Source: Sulfurimonas hydrogeniphila
GTDB taxonomy: Bacteria > Campylobacterota > Campylobacteria > Campylobacterales > Sulfurimonadaceae
Direction: 5' to 3'
Length of the DNA stretch: 64,000 nucleotides
Assembly (NCBI RefSeq): GCF_009068765.1
Contig: NZ_CP035534.1
Location: 372,001-436,000 of the forward strand
Positions 28,246-39,190 of this stretch are shown one piece after another (position 1 is the first letter of the stretch; each line of letters begins with the position of its first letter). A model generated the notes under the pieces. It saw nothing but the letters and a program-made list of their open reading frames with translations, made no database searches and was not told where the DNA came from. The position numbers and the translations under genes are program-made.

Positions 28246-29601
28246 ATGTTCGGTACTTTAACAGATTCGTTTACAAATGCAATAAAAAAGATTCGTTTTC
28301 ACGATGATGACAAGGCACTCTCCAAAGCACTCAATGAACTGAAAAAAAATCTTTTAAAAGCGGATGTCAACCATAAAGTCGTCAAAGAACTGATTCAAAA
28401 AGTACAACTGCGTACAAAAGAAAAAGGGATAGGCAAAGACCAGTTTCTTGAAGCCTTACGTGAAACTCTCAACGAACTCTTGGATGTAGGCGGCAACCGA
28501 GGATTCATCTTTGCTCCCAACCCTCCGACTGTGATTTTGATGACAGGACTGCAGGGGTCTGGTAAAACAACTACAACCGGTAAGCTTGCAAATTATCTTA
28601 AAAACAAAGGCAAAAAAGTACTTGTTGTTGCAGCTGACTTGCAACGTCTTGCCGCGGTAGAACAATTACGCCAGATTACCGCACAAATTGAAGTTGAATT
28701 GTATGAAGATGAAGCAACAAAAAATCCTGTAGATGTTGTACAGTCTGCATTAGAGTATGCTGATTCCAAGATTTTCGATGTTGTGCTTATAGATACGGCC
28801 GGTCGTCTGGCTATTGATGAAGAACTTATGGATGAGCTTGAAAATGTAAAAAAAGCGGCAAATCCTGATGAAATCTTTTATGTGGCTGACTCTTTGACAG
28901 GGCAGGATGCCGTACGCACAGCAACGAGTTTTAAAGAAAAAATCGGGATTGACGGCGTAATTCTTTCCAAATACGACGGAGATGCAAAGGGCGGTGTTGC
29001 TTTGGGCCTTTCATCTCAGGTACAGGTACCGCTTCGTTTTATCGGTCTGGGTGAAAAAATGGAAGATTTGGAAGTCTTTTTACCGGAGCGTATTGTCAAC
29101 CGTCTGATGGGTTTTGGTGATGTAGAAGGACTTGCGGAAAAAGTAACGAATGTTATTGATGAAAAACAGGCGAAAAAACTGACAAAAAAAATTCAAAAAG
29201 GCAAATTTAACTTTAATGATTTTTTAGAACAGATGGAACAGATGAAAAAAATGGGAAGCATGAGTTCTATCATAGGAATGATTCCGGGCATGGGCAATAT
29301 GTCCAAAGCGATTAAGGATTTTGATTTTGAAAACTCCGGAGAGCTTAAAAATATCAAAGCCATGGTTGCTTCAATGACAAAAAAAGAGCGAGAAAACCCC
29401 GACCTGTTAAATAACTCAAGAAAGCAAAGAATTGCAAAAGGGTGCGGCCTTGATATCGTTGAAATAAACAGAATGATCAAGCAGTTTAAAAATGCAGGGA
29501 AAATGGCAAAGAAATTTTCCGGCAAAAACGGTATGAAGCAGCTTCAGTCGATGATGGGTCAGGCAGGCGGACCAGGAGGTATGGGTGGCCTGCCAAGATA
29601 G
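28246..29601 (+). CDS. ffh: Signal recognition particle protein Ffh
   Basis: Ffh binds 4.5S RNA and signal sequences and delivers ribosomes to FtsY at the membrane. The 451-residue protein has the N domain, the G domain with GLQGSGKTTTTGKLA (near residue 101), DTAGRL and KYDGDAKGG, and the methionine-rich M domain (for example MIPGMGNMSK). The length is normal. Confidence 0.98.
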   Translation: MFGTLTDSFTNAIKKIRFHDDDKALSKALNELKKNLLKADVNHKVVKELIQKVQLRTKEKGIGKDQFLEALRETLNELLDVGGNRGFIFAPNPPTVILMTGLQGSGKTTTTGKLANYLKNKGKKVLVVAADLQRLAAVEQLRQITAQIEVELYEDEATKNPVDVVQSALEYADSKIFDVVLIDTAGRLAIDEELMDELENVKKAANPDEIFYVADSLTGQDAVRTATSFKEKIGIDGVILSKYDGDAKGGVALGLSSQVQVPLRFIGLGEKMEDLEVFLPERIVNRLMGFGDVEGLAEKVTNVIDEKQAKKLTKKIQKGKFNFNDFLEQMEQMKKMGSMSSIIGMIPGMGNMSKAIKDFDFENSGELKNIKAMVASMTKKERENPDLLNNSRKQRIAKGCGLDIVEINRMIKQFKNAGKMAKKFSGKNGMKQLQSMMGQAGGPGGMGGLPR

Positions 29602-29687
29602 AGATTGTAATTTAAGAAAAAAGTGGATATAATTCCATTTCAAATAAATCTTTTTAAACAATACCTCTGTGATAAAAAGATTTGTAG

Positions 29688-29848
29688 CCTGTTTACCGGT
29701 TACATGTGTACATCCAACTATAGAGATGGTAAGAGGGAAGCAAAATTATTTAAGAGAAAAAAGACTCTTCTACATTTATACCTTCCCAAAAAAACTTAGC
29801 ATTTATAGTAATAAACTCTCAATATGTATACATGTAACCGGTAACAGG
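29688..29848. repeat. 161-bp element with 25-26-bp inverted ends between ffh and rpsP
   Basis: The left arm (29688-29713, core ACCGGTTACATGTGTACAT) pairs with the right arm (29824-29848, core ATGTATACATGTAACCGGT) with one mismatch and one bulged T. Inside, GGGAAG (29735-29740) pairs with CTTCCC (29782-29787), and AAGAG (29752-29756) with CTCTT (29765-29769), giving a nested long hairpin. It could be a MITE-like insertion or a structured RNA in the ffh-rpsP intergenic region. No clear target duplication is seen. No open frame is present. Confidence 0.6.
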
Positions 29849-29871
29849 TAAATAAAAAAACAGGAAACAAA

Positions 29872-30093
29872 ATGACAGTAATTAGACTTACTCGTATGGG
29901 AAGAAAGAAAAGACCATTTTACCGTATCGCGGTAACAGACAGCCGTAAACGTAGAGATGGCGGTTGGATAGAACTTATCGGATATTACAATCCAATGACA
30001 AAAGAGCTGAAAGTTGACAATGAAAGAGTTGATTACTGGTTGGGCGTCGGTGCTCAGATGAGTGATCGTGTGAAAAAGATCACTGGTCGTTAA
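29872..30093 (+). CDS. rpsP: 30S ribosomal protein S16
   Basis: A 73-residue protein that binds 16S rRNA and helps 30S assembly. The N-terminus [20 protein letters not shown] and the following [12 protein letters not shown] are diagnostic. AGGAAAC precedes the ATG. First gene of the rpsP-khpA-rimM-trmD-rplS operon. Confidence 0.98.
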   Translation: MTVIRLTRMGRKKRPFYRIAVTDSRKRRDGGWIELIGYYNPMTKELKVDNERVDYWLGVGAQMSDRVKKITGR

Positions 30094-30095
30094 TT

Positions 30096-30332
30096 ATGAT
30101 TGCTGATTTTGTCGCACAATTTGCAAGACTGATAGCATCACACCCCGATGATATCAGAGTTGAAGTTCAAGAGGGCGATGAAATAACAGAAATAGTTCTC
30201 TACGCAAACCAGGCAGATATAGGGAAATTAATAGGAAAAAGCGGTAAGATGATTGGTGCTATTAAAACTGTGATTTCCGGATGTAAAGCAAAAGATGGTG
30301 TGAGTTACCGTATCAATGTCGAAGCAGTCTAG
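30096..30332 (+). CDS. khpA: KH-domain RNA-binding protein KhpA
   Basis: A 78-residue single-KH-domain protein; the GKLIGKSGKMIGAIK segment is the GxxG loop. KhpA-type proteins bind RNA broadly. The gene sits two bases after rpsP and overlaps rimM by 17 bases, the usual position in this operon. Confidence 0.93.
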   Translation: MIADFVAQFARLIASHPDDIRVEVQEGDEITEIVLYANQADIGKLIGKSGKMIGAIKTVISGCKAKDGVSYRINVEAV

Positions 30333-30861
30333 TAAAGAAAAGTTGTTGCATATAGCAACGATTGGTAAAACCGTCGGCATTCATGGAGATATGAAATTGC
30401 ACCTTAAGTGCGATTTTCCTGAACAGTTTGTTAAGGGAGCCACTTTTTTAATCAATAAAAGTGAGCGCATTACTTTAAGTGATGTTGATTTGAATCGTGG
30501 ATTGGTTCGCATTAACAGCATTGCAAATCCTGAAGATGCCAAAAAGTTTACAAATGCAAAACTTTTTACCACCTACGAAGAGACAAGAAAAAACTGCCAT
30601 TTGGAAGAGGGTGAGTATTTCTGGTTTGATTTAGAAGATTGTGAAGTCTATGAAGATGGCAAATGTCTTGGCAGAGTAAAAGAGATAGAGAGATTCAATA
30701 CTACCAATTATTTAAGTATTGTTACGGATGCAAGTTTAGTCGAAAGCGGTTTGGCCAAGAGCTTTTTGGTTCCTTTTATTGAGCCGTTTAAAGTGGAAGT
30801 TGACATTGAGAACAAACGCATCACACTCAGTGGTGCTGTTGATATCCTGGAAGCTTCTTGA
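30316..30861 (+). CDS. rimM: Ribosome maturation factor RimM
   Basis: RimM helps mature the 30S head and binds S19. The 181-residue protein has the N-terminal TIGKTVGIHGDMKLHL domain and the PRC-barrel C-terminal part with FWFDLEDCEVY and LVPFIEPF. The ATG at 30316 overlaps khpA. The start is somewhat uncertain because the ribosome-binding site is weak. Confidence 0.93.
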   Translation: MSKQSSKEKLLHIATIGKTVGIHGDMKLHLKCDFPEQFVKGATFLINKSERITLSDVDLNRGLVRINSIANPEDAKKFTNAKLFTTYEETRKNCHLEEGEYFWFDLEDCEVYEDGKCLGRVKEIERFNTTNYLSIVTDASLVESGLAKSFLVPFIEPFKVEVDIENKRITLSGAVDILEAS

Positions 30862-31563
30862 ATGCGCTTTACTTTTGTTACTCTTTTTTCTGCTCTGATT
30901 GAAGGCTATTTTAAAGATTCGATTTTGAAACGGGCCATTGAGAAGGATATCATAAAGATAGACTATTTGAATCCTCGGGATTACTCAAAGAACAAACACT
31001 CTAAAGTTGATGATACGGCAGTAGGCGGCGGTGCGGGAATGGTAATGAATCCACAGCCGCTTTTTGATGCACTGGATGATTTGAAAAATAAAGATGAAAA
31101 TGTTCATATCATTTTTTTGACTCCGGTTGCCAAACCTTTTGTACAGAATGATGCAAAGCGTTTGGCAAAGAAAACCCATATAGCTTTTGTGAGTGGAAGA
31201 TATGAGGGAATAGATGAAAGAGTTATTGAAAAATATGCGGATGAAGTATTTTCTATCGGTGATTATATTTTAACAGGAGGCGAACTCGCCTCTCTGGTTA
31301 TATGTGATGCTGTAAGCAGAAATATAGAGGGTGTTTTGGGAAATTCTGAATCTTTGGAGATTGAGAGTTTTGAAACGCCGCTTTTGGAAGCACCGTCATT
31401 TTCAAAACCACAAAACTATGAAGGTTTAAGTGTTCCATCAGAATACTTAAAGGGAAATCATAGTAAAATTCGCTCACTAAAATTAGCCTTGTCTGAAGCA
31501 AAGACCAAATTCTTTAGACCAGAACAGCTATTAAAGCACAAATCGGAAGAACGATTACGCTAA
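30862..31563 (+). CDS. trmD: tRNA (guanine-37-N1)-methyltransferase
   Basis: TrmD methylates G37 of tRNAs, preventing frameshifting. The 233-residue SPOUT-fold enzyme has [20 protein letters not shown] and the deep-knot block [10 protein letters not shown] and [13 protein letters not shown]. It begins directly after the rimM stop. Confidence 0.97.
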   Translation: MRFTFVTLFSALIEGYFKDSILKRAIEKDIIKIDYLNPRDYSKNKHSKVDDTAVGGGAGMVMNPQPLFDALDDLKNKDENVHIIFLTPVAKPFVQNDAKRLAKKTHIAFVSGRYEGIDERVIEKYADEVFSIGDYILTGGELASLVICDAVSRNIEGVLGNSESLEIESFETPLLEAPSFSKPQNYEGLSVPSEYLKGNHSKIRSLKLALSEAKTKFFRPEQLLKHKSEERLR

Positions 31564-31564
31564 A

Positions 31565-31670
31565 TCGCACCAGTGCGATGGGCTTTTCGCCGAGAAAAAC
31601 AAAGTGTTAACGTAGAGAAAGGAATTATTTCCATTCTCGTTATAAATCAAATGGAGGGTTTCCTTCATTT
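31565..31670 (+). promoter_or_regulatory. Structured leader of rplS with three hairpins
   Basis: In the trmD-rplS gap are TCGCAC/GTGCGA (31565-31578), a 9-bp stem with one A-A mismatch at 31615-31638, and a 9-bp stem with one G-T pair at 31649-31670 (arms AAATGGAGG and CCTTCATTT around GTTT). The last ends 26 bases before the rplS start. This may be a ribosomal-protein autoregulatory leader or processing site. L19 leaders are known in Bacilli but I do not claim homology. Confidence 0.45.
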
Positions 31671-31696
31671 ATGAAATAAATTAAGGATCTAGTCTT

Positions 31697-32056
31697 ATGA
31701 GAAATAAGTATATTGAAAACTTTGAAAAAGCACAAACTGCTGAGAAAAATATTCCAGATTTTCGTGCCGGGGATACTGTAAATTTAGCAGTAACAATTAA
31801 AGAAGGTGACAAAACTCGTGTACAAAACTACGAGGGTGTTTGTATAGCTAAGCGTGGTCAGGGAACAGGGCAAACAATTACAGTACGCAAAATCGGTGCT
31901 AACGGTGTTGGTATTGAGAGAATTTTCCCAGTTTATTCTGACTCAATCAATGAAATTAAAGTGATTCGTCGCGGTCGTGTTCGTCGTGCGAAACTTTTTT
32001 ATCTTCGTGCACTTGCCGGTAAAAAAGCCCGTATTAAAGAACTTAGAAGAAAATAA
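31697..32056 (+). CDS. rplS: 50S ribosomal protein L19
   Basis: A 119-residue protein at the 30S-50S interface. [32 protein letters not shown] and the basic C-terminus are diagnostic. Last gene of the S16 operon. A weak hairpin (AGAAGAA/TTCTTCT, 32045-32063) spans the stop codon. Confidence 0.98.
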   Translation: MRNKYIENFEKAQTAEKNIPDFRAGDTVNLAVTIKEGDKTRVQNYEGVCIAKRGQGTGQTITVRKIGANGVGIERIFPVYSDSINEIKVIRRGRVRRAKLFYLRALAGKKARIKELRRK

Positions 32057-32202
32057 TTCTTCTGGGCTCTTGCCTTCTTCATATTTTATAACATTCCCAC
32101 ATTACACATATTTTTTAAACTCCGTAAAAATTAATCTAACTTTTTAGCATAAATAACAAATTCATAGTATAATCAATAAAAATAGACATTATTTGGATAA
32201 CA

Positions 32203-33306
32203 ATGAACTACATAGCAGACTTAAAAAAGGTCGTAGAAATAAATTCCTATACAAAAAACACAGAAGGTGTGAACCTTGTCGGTGAAATTTTTGATGAATG
32301 GTTTGGGGCATTGGGTTTTGAAACTGTCATTTACAAACGCAACAATGTCGGTGATCATCGTTACTACAAGTCTTTACATGTAAAGAATTCTCCAAAATTA
32401 CTTTTGCTCGGACATATTGACACGGTTTTTCCTCCCGGAAAATTTGAATATTTTACAGAAGATGACACCTGGGTATACGGACCGGGTGTATGTGATATGA
32501 AAGGCGGCAATATTGTACTGCTTGAAGCACTGCGCCAGCTTACATGTAAAGGCGTGAAAATTCAAAATATTGATATTCTTTTGGTCAGTGATGAAGAGAC
32601 TGGGAGTGATGATTCCAAATATCTGACTGCTGAACTTGCCAAAGAGTATGCGTATTGTTTTGTGTATGAAGCGGCCGGTGCGCATTTGGAACTTGTAACC
32701 GGACGAAAAGGTGTAGGAACTTTCTTTGTTGACATAGAGGGCAAAGCAGCCCATGCAGGCAATCATTACAGTGAGGGCTGTGATGCAAATTTAGAACTTG
32801 CATACAAGCTGCAAAAACTTGTGCAGTTGACAGACCTGGACAAAGGTACAACCGTTAATGTCGGAAAAATTATGGGGGGAATAGGGGCAAACACTGTCTC
32901 TCCGCAGGCACAATTGGTTTTTGAATTGAGATACAAATATTCTGCTGAGAAAGAGAGAGTGTTGGAAGCCATAGAAAAGATTGTGCAAACCTCTGTTGTT
33001 GATGGCGTAAAAGCAACATTAAGCGGTGGTATACAAAGAGATGTGATGCAGACAACAGAGGATTCAATCGCTCTACTTAAAAAAATAGAAAAGATTACAC
33101 AACAGCAAATATCCGCGGAAGAAAGAGGCGGTGTGAGTGATGCAAATATTGTCAGCGCATGTGGTGTTGTGACACTTGATGGTTTCGGACCGTTTGGTGA
33201 CGGAGATCATACAGTAAAAGAGCGGGCGAGCAAGGAGAGTTTTGTCCGTCGCATAGAGATGAGCAGAAAGCTCTTTGGGTATTTTATAAAAAATTTAAAA
33301 TTTTAG
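32203..33306 (+). CDS. M20-family zinc peptidase (carboxypeptidase G2-like)
   Basis: A 367-residue cytoplasmic metallopeptidase of the M20 (ArgE/DapE/CPG2) family. The metal-binding LLLGHIDTVFPPG and GPGVCDMKGG, the catalytic SDEETGS and the GKAAHAGNHYSEG lid-domain segment are readable. The family removes C-terminal glutamate or hydrolyses acyl-amino acids and dipeptides; the exact substrate is not clear. It is the first gene of a trio with an ATP-grasp ligase and an M14 carboxypeptidase. GGAT precedes the ATG. Confidence 0.9.
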   Translation: MNYIADLKKVVEINSYTKNTEGVNLVGEIFDEWFGALGFETVIYKRNNVGDHRYYKSLHVKNSPKLLLLGHIDTVFPPGKFEYFTEDDTWVYGPGVCDMKGGNIVLLEALRQLTCKGVKIQNIDILLVSDEETGSDDSKYLTAELAKEYAYCFVYEAAGAHLELVTGRKGVGTFFVDIEGKAAHAGNHYSEGCDANLELAYKLQKLVQLTDLDKGTTVNVGKIMGGIGANTVSPQAQLVFELRYKYSAEKERVLEAIEKIVQTSVVDGVKATLSGGIQRDVMQTTEDSIALLKKIEKITQQQISAEERGGVSDANIVSACGVVTLDGFGPFGDGDHTVKERASKESFVRRIEMSRKLFGYFIKNLKF

Positions 33307-33315
33307 GGGATGTCA

Positions 33316-34230
33316 ATGAAAAAAAGAAAAATCGGCATGTGGTTATATAAGAATGGCGGCGGAGACAAAATAGCAAAAAAAATAATTAAAAAACTCAAAG
33401 AAAGAAACATTGAAGTATTAAACGATATTAATTTGCGTCATGCGATTGCAAAAAATGCGCATATACTCTATCACGGAAAAGAGTATCATGGAGAAAAACT
33501 CGATACACTGGATCTATTTTTTTCCTATAATGCAGGGGAACAGACACAGTATCAAATGTACCTGTATCAGGCATTAAACCGAATTATTCCGATGATTAAC
33601 TCTTATGAGTCTTTTGCTTTGACAGAAGATAAGTTTCAGACCTCGTTTGTTCTGAGAAACAGCGGTGTGAAAACAGCTGATTATAAGCTGTGTCATCGGG
33701 ATGATGGGCATGAACTTAAAAAAATCATTAAAAAATGGGACAAAATGGTCTACAAGCCGACTGATGGCTGGGGTGGTGTGGGACTTACCAAAATCGAGAA
33801 TGAAGCAAGCCTGGATATGCTTATGCCTTTTTTAAATCAGATGGATCTGCGCTATTTTTATGTAGAAAAATTTATTGATTATGACAATACGGATTTTAGA
33901 GTTGATATTGTTGACGGAGAATTTGTTTCGTGTTACGGAAGAAAAGCCAGCGGAACTGACTGGCGTACAAATGTTACAAGCGGCGGCAGTGTTTTTGTAC
34001 GTGAAGCAAATGACGAAGTTGTCAGTATTGCAAAAAAAGCATGCAAAGCAACAGGTGTGGATATTGGTGGCGTAGATATTATCTATGACAGAGAAAAAGA
34101 AGAGTATATTGTTTTGGAAGTAAACGGTATTCCCGCTTTTGCTACTCCTGAACAGGAAAAAATGGGATTAAACTTTAATGACAAAAAAATTGATTTAATT
34201 GTGGATTTAATTGACAGAAAAACGAAGTAA
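33316..34230 (+). CDS. RimK-like ATP-grasp ligase
   Basis: A protein of 304 residues with an ATP-grasp fold. VYKPTDGWGGVGL is the ATP-binding lysine and glycine loop (near residue 145) and VLEVNGIPAFA near the C-terminus holds the metal-binding Glu-x-Asn. RimK-like enzymes join amino acids or peptides through acyl-phosphates. An ATG two codons earlier (33310) lies too close to the AGGGG site, so 33316 is chosen. The gene starts about ten bases after the M20 peptidase stop, so the two probably make and break the same amide bond; the product is unknown. Confidence 0.85.
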   Translation: MKKRKIGMWLYKNGGGDKIAKKIIKKLKERNIEVLNDINLRHAIAKNAHILYHGKEYHGEKLDTLDLFFSYNAGEQTQYQMYLYQALNRIIPMINSYESFALTEDKFQTSFVLRNSGVKTADYKLCHRDDGHELKKIIKKWDKMVYKPTDGWGGVGLTKIENEASLDMLMPFLNQMDLRYFYVEKFIDYDNTDFRVDIVDGEFVSCYGRKASGTDWRTNVTSGGSVFVREANDEVVSIAKKACKATGVDIGGVDIIYDREKEEYIVLEVNGIPAFATPEQEKMGLNFNDKKIDLIVDLIDRKTK

Positions 34231-34262
34231 GAGTATCATTTCAAAAAAATGAAGGCAATGGC

Positions 34263-36851
34263 TTGAGACAACAATATAGTTCATATGATGAATGTATAAA
34301 TTTTTTTAATTCTGCTCAAAAGAGACATCCAAATCTTGTTAAAGTAGAAACAATAGGACAAACATGGGAAAGCAGAGATATTATTGCTGTCTCAATTACT
34401 AAAAATGTAGAGGCACATCTGAAAAAACCTGCACTTTTTTACACAGGTACAATTCATGCAAGAGAATGGATTGGAATAGAACTTTCTCTTGCTTTTGCAA
34501 AATATATTTTAGAACATATTGATTATGATCCGCAGCTTAACAAAATATTGGACAATACAACACTCTATATGGTCCCCTGTGCAAATCCGGATGGTTTCGA
34601 ATACTCAAGAAACCATTTTTCTTTTTGGAGAAAAAACCGTAGAAAAAATCCTGACGGAAGTTACGGTGTTGATTTAAACAGAAATTTCAGTGTAGGTTTT
34701 ACCCCGAACAAAAATTATACTTCGAATGTCTACTCTGGTCCGAAACCGTTCAGTGAACCGGAAACCGCAGCCATTAGAGATTTTATACTCGAACGCAAAA
34801 ATATTACAATTGCTTTGGACTACCATTCTCAGGGCAATGTATTTTTTCCTGCACACAATTTTATTCATGAAGATGCGGAGGATGCTGTTGACTTGAATCT
34901 TCTGGCGGGAAATATGGCAGAAGAAATAAGAAAAGAGTCTTCTCGTGAATACGGCATTCATATGGGAAAACCGCCTGTGCATCTCATTTCAGGAAGCGGA
35001 CGCGAGTTTTACTATTCTCAGGGAATCCTTTCGCTTGTAGCAGAAGTCGGAACGAGAAACATCAGTGACTATATTGAGAATATGAGTGAGAATATCCAGG
35101 AAAATATTCCAGCTTTGATTATGGCTCTCTCCGAAGTAAACAATTACAAAAAAGAAAACAATTTACAACGTGTTGAAAATTTTGTGGCAACAGGTATTGG
35201 GGCAAAAGAGGTAGAACTCAGCTGGGAGTATATAGAAGACGAAACAATATATTTTGAAATTTATCGTTCAACAAAACTCAAAGGGTTTGCGCAGGCCTCC
35301 AATCGAATTGCCATGACGAAAATGAAAAGTTTTACAGATTCCAATTTAAAGAGTTCGACAAATTATTATTATTATATTCGTGCGGTCTGCAAGGACAAGT
35401 CAATTAAATCACCTTATGCTCAACTTGTTGCGGTAAGAACAAAACCGGCTGAAAATATGTTTTCCAAAATTTTATATCCCATTGCAAGCAAAATAGGATA
35501 TGTCGGAGAAAAGACACAAAAGAACAAAGATCATTTTGGGAACAATTCTCTGTTTGTCGGAATTTCAGAACAAAAAGGGGAGTGTTACGGAGTGTGTGGA
35601 TTTTCCTTAATGACAATTCCGGAAAATGCGATTATTACAGCAGCAAAAATTTCATTTTATCCGATGAACCGGGTTGCTGTACAGGTTGAGCGCTATGGTC
35701 AGTGGCGGGTTGGACAGATGGATGAGCGTACAATAGACAAAATAGACAGTTTTGATGATATAAAAAATGCAAAAATGCTTTCTTATATAGATCGACCAAC
35801 CTCTTCACATCAATTGGCTCAGGGTATATGGAGAGAATATCAATTTGCAGAACAGGAAATAAAAGTTCTTGAAAAAGCTTTAAAAAGACGAGAAGCATAT
35901 TTTAGAATGCAAGGACCGACCTCTTTGCCGCTTGACAGGTCTTCTCAGTTGATGCAGTGGGATATCGGATATGGAAAATTCAGTGGAGGATTAACCTACA
36001 GACCAAAGCTTGATATTTCGTATACCATACATGAAGCAAAACTGGATATTCAATCTTCTTATGAGTTTACAGTCAATCATGACAATATAAAAGATAATGC
36101 GCTTAAATCCGGATATGACGCAAGTGGCAACCTGAAATATGCATGCATTGAATTTGATTTATTGAATTTACCGGATATGGAAAATACCGTAGTATCTGAT
36201 GCGTATATAGATTTACAGGCATATCAGGTGAATGCAAAAGAGAATAATTTACGTTTTCATATAGAACTGGTGGAACCGATTACAGGTGAAATTACCTATG
36301 AGAAGATAAAAAACCGAAACATTATTGAGAGAATCGGATATGACGTAAGTATTACAGAGATCAAGAGATCTTCAAAACAGAGATTTGTTTTTGATACATA
36401 TGCAATTCAGGAAATGCTTGAGTTGGCAAAAGAAAAGAAGAAAGCCTTTTTTGTAATTTCCGCTTCATCAGAAACTGAGATGTCCAAAAATGCTGATGTA
36501 AACTGGATAGACAATAAAAAAATAGATAAACCGGTTTTAACTCTGGATTACATCCGTAAAAGGAAAAATCCGCCAAAACAGGTAGAGAACTTACGGGCAA
36601 GTATGGAAAACGGAATAATAAAACTGCAGTGGGAAAGTCCTGAAGACGATGGCTACAGAGGTGTGATTGTTGTAAAAAACAGATTCAAGGTTCCATGCTC
36701 TCCTTATGATGGACAAAAACTCTATGGCGGCAGTGATAATTATACGTATGATAATTTTGGTGATTTGAATGTTCATAAATATTATGCAGTATTTTCATAT
36801 GATGATGTTCCAAATTTTTCTGAACCTGTATATATTGAAGTAAACAGTTAG
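34263..36851 (+). CDS. M14 zinc carboxypeptidase with C-terminal accessory domains
   Basis: An 862-residue protein. The N-terminal M14 domain (about 1-290) has zinc ligands in HAREW (near 65-68) and DYHSQ (near 187), GVDLNRNF for substrate, and the catalytic Glu in AEVGT (near 260). A fibronectin III-like segment (about 300-395) and two beta-rich DNRLRE-like regions follow, then another FN3-like stretch at the end. No signal peptide is seen, unusual for an M14 enzyme with such domains; the TTG start at 34263 is the only one with an upstream AAGG. Third gene of the peptidase-ligase trio. Confidence 0.85.
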   Translation: MRQQYSSYDECINFFNSAQKRHPNLVKVETIGQTWESRDIIAVSITKNVEAHLKKPALFYTGTIHAREWIGIELSLAFAKYILEHIDYDPQLNKILDNTTLYMVPCANPDGFEYSRNHFSFWRKNRRKNPDGSYGVDLNRNFSVGFTPNKNYTSNVYSGPKPFSEPETAAIRDFILERKNITIALDYHSQGNVFFPAHNFIHEDAEDAVDLNLLAGNMAEEIRKESSREYGIHMGKPPVHLISGSGREFYYSQGILSLVAEVGTRNISDYIENMSENIQENIPALIMALSEVNNYKKENNLQRVENFVATGIGAKEVELSWEYIEDETIYFEIYRSTKLKGFAQASNRIAMTKMKSFTDSNLKSSTNYYYYIRAVCKDKSIKSPYAQLVAVRTKPAENMFSKILYPIASKIGYVGEKTQKNKDHFGNNSLFVGISEQKGECYGVCGFSLMTIPENAIITAAKISFYPMNRVAVQVERYGQWRVGQMDERTIDKIDSFDDIKNAKMLSYIDRPTSSHQLAQGIWREYQFAEQEIKVLEKALKRREAYFRMQGPTSLPLDRSSQLMQWDIGYGKFSGGLTYRPKLDISYTIHEAKLDIQSSYEFTVNHDNIKDNALKSGYDASGNLKYACIEFDLLNLPDMENTVVSDAYIDLQAYQVNAKENNLRFHIELVEPITGEITYEKIKNRNIIERIGYDVSITEIKRSSKQRFVFDTYAIQEMLELAKEKKKAFFVISASSETEMSKNADVNWIDNKKIDKPVLTLDYIRKRKNPPKQVENLRASMENGIIKLQWESPEDDGYRGVIVVKNRFKVPCSPYDGQKLYGGSDNYTYDNFGDLNVHKYYAVFSYDDVPNFSEPVYIEVNS

Positions 36852-36873
36852 AAGTTTGTTTGCGTCAAACTTC
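36851..36873 (+). terminator. Possible terminator after the M14 gene
   Basis: GAAGTTTG and CAAACTTC form an eight-base stem around TTTGCGT immediately after the stop codon. The tail (TATAAAAAG) is not T-rich, so termination would be weak. Confidence 0.35.
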
Positions 36874-36955
36874 TATAAAAAGTAACAAATAAAAAACTTC
36901 AAAAACTTTTTAAAAAACCCACCAAACATTAAGCAGTCTCTAAGCAATACTCCCC

Positions 36956-36961
36956 TATAAT
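36956..36961 (+). promoter_or_regulatory. Candidate -10 box of the rRNA operon
   Basis: TATAAT about 350 bases upstream of 16S, in an A/T-rich tract. It is the best -10 match in the 36852-37309 region, which otherwise holds no gene. A stable hairpin (CCATACAGGC/GCCTGTATGG) lies within the leader at about 37143-37164. Confidence 0.4.
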
Positions 36962-37036
36962 TCCCATCCACAAACAGAGAGACCTGATTTAAAAGGCCTG
37001 AAGAGACTTCAAGTAGAAGCTTTTAAAAATGTTTGA

Positions 37037-37061
37037 GATCATTGAAAACTAAGCAAGTAAG
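37037..37061 (+). other. 16S rRNA processing stem, left arm
   Basis: These 25 bases pair with 38916-38940 after the 16S gene, with only one G-U substitution. The arms bracket 16S rRNA and form the long duplex normally cut by RNase III during pre-rRNA processing. Confidence 0.8.
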
Positions 37062-37309
37062 AGACTTTTTAACTTTAGAGTTAAAGAGATAAATTACTTA
37101 GAAATAACTAATAAACAACAACCGTCTATTCTATTTTGAAATCCATACAGGCTTGCCTGTATGGTTCCCTTAATAGTAATAGATAACTATACAGTCTAGT
37201 AATAGAACCTTAAGCAGTTTTATTAAGACTTAAAATAACAAAGCCAATGATTTAATAATCTTGGGCAAAAGATCAGTAATAAGTTTACTTATCTTTCTGT
37301 AATAACAAT

Positions 37310-38828
<1,519 letters not shown>

Positions 38829-39113
38829 TAGAGTAAAGAAGAGTCATTCGTTTGACTACTTCATTCAAAAGAAAATCTCACACGAGAAATAGTTTATTAG
38901 TTGTTTCAAAAGTTACTTACTTGCTTAGTTTTCAGTGATCTGTGTTCATTTGAATTACGATTATGTCAAAGGTGTAACCTTGAGAGGGCTTTGCTTTCTG
39001 AGGGATTTTAGCTTTAGTCAAGGAAGGTTCTTTGCTGAAGGCGGAGCGTATAAACTGTACGTGACAACTGAAGTAAAGGTTCTGACGCAGAATAAAGTTA
39101 AAAGCACCAGAAA
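38829..39113 (+). other. 16S-tRNA-Ile spacer
   Basis: 285 bases of spacer containing the right arm of the 16S processing stem (38916-38940). I looked for a tRNA-Ala gene, usual in bacterial rRNA operons, and find none here. No convincing reading frame. Confidence 0.7.
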
Positions 39114-39190
39114 GGGCCTATAGCTCAGCTGGTTAGAGTGCACCCCTGATAAGGGTGAGGTCCCAGGTTCAAGTCCTGGTAGGCCCACCA
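39114..39190 (+). tRNA. tRNA-Ile (GAT)
   Basis: A 77-base cloverleaf with acceptor arms GGGCCTA/TAGGCCC, anticodon stem CCCCT/AGGGT around loop GATAA with anticodon GAT, T-loop GTTCAAGTCC and encoded CCA. It lies in the rRNA operon between 16S and 23S and is the only tRNA there. Confidence 0.97.

Noticed and set aside
29688-29848. Possible 4.5S (SRP) RNA beside ffh
   Set aside because: The nested hairpin contains GGGAAG but not the conserved SRP tetraloop and internal-loop pattern, and its ends look like a repeat.
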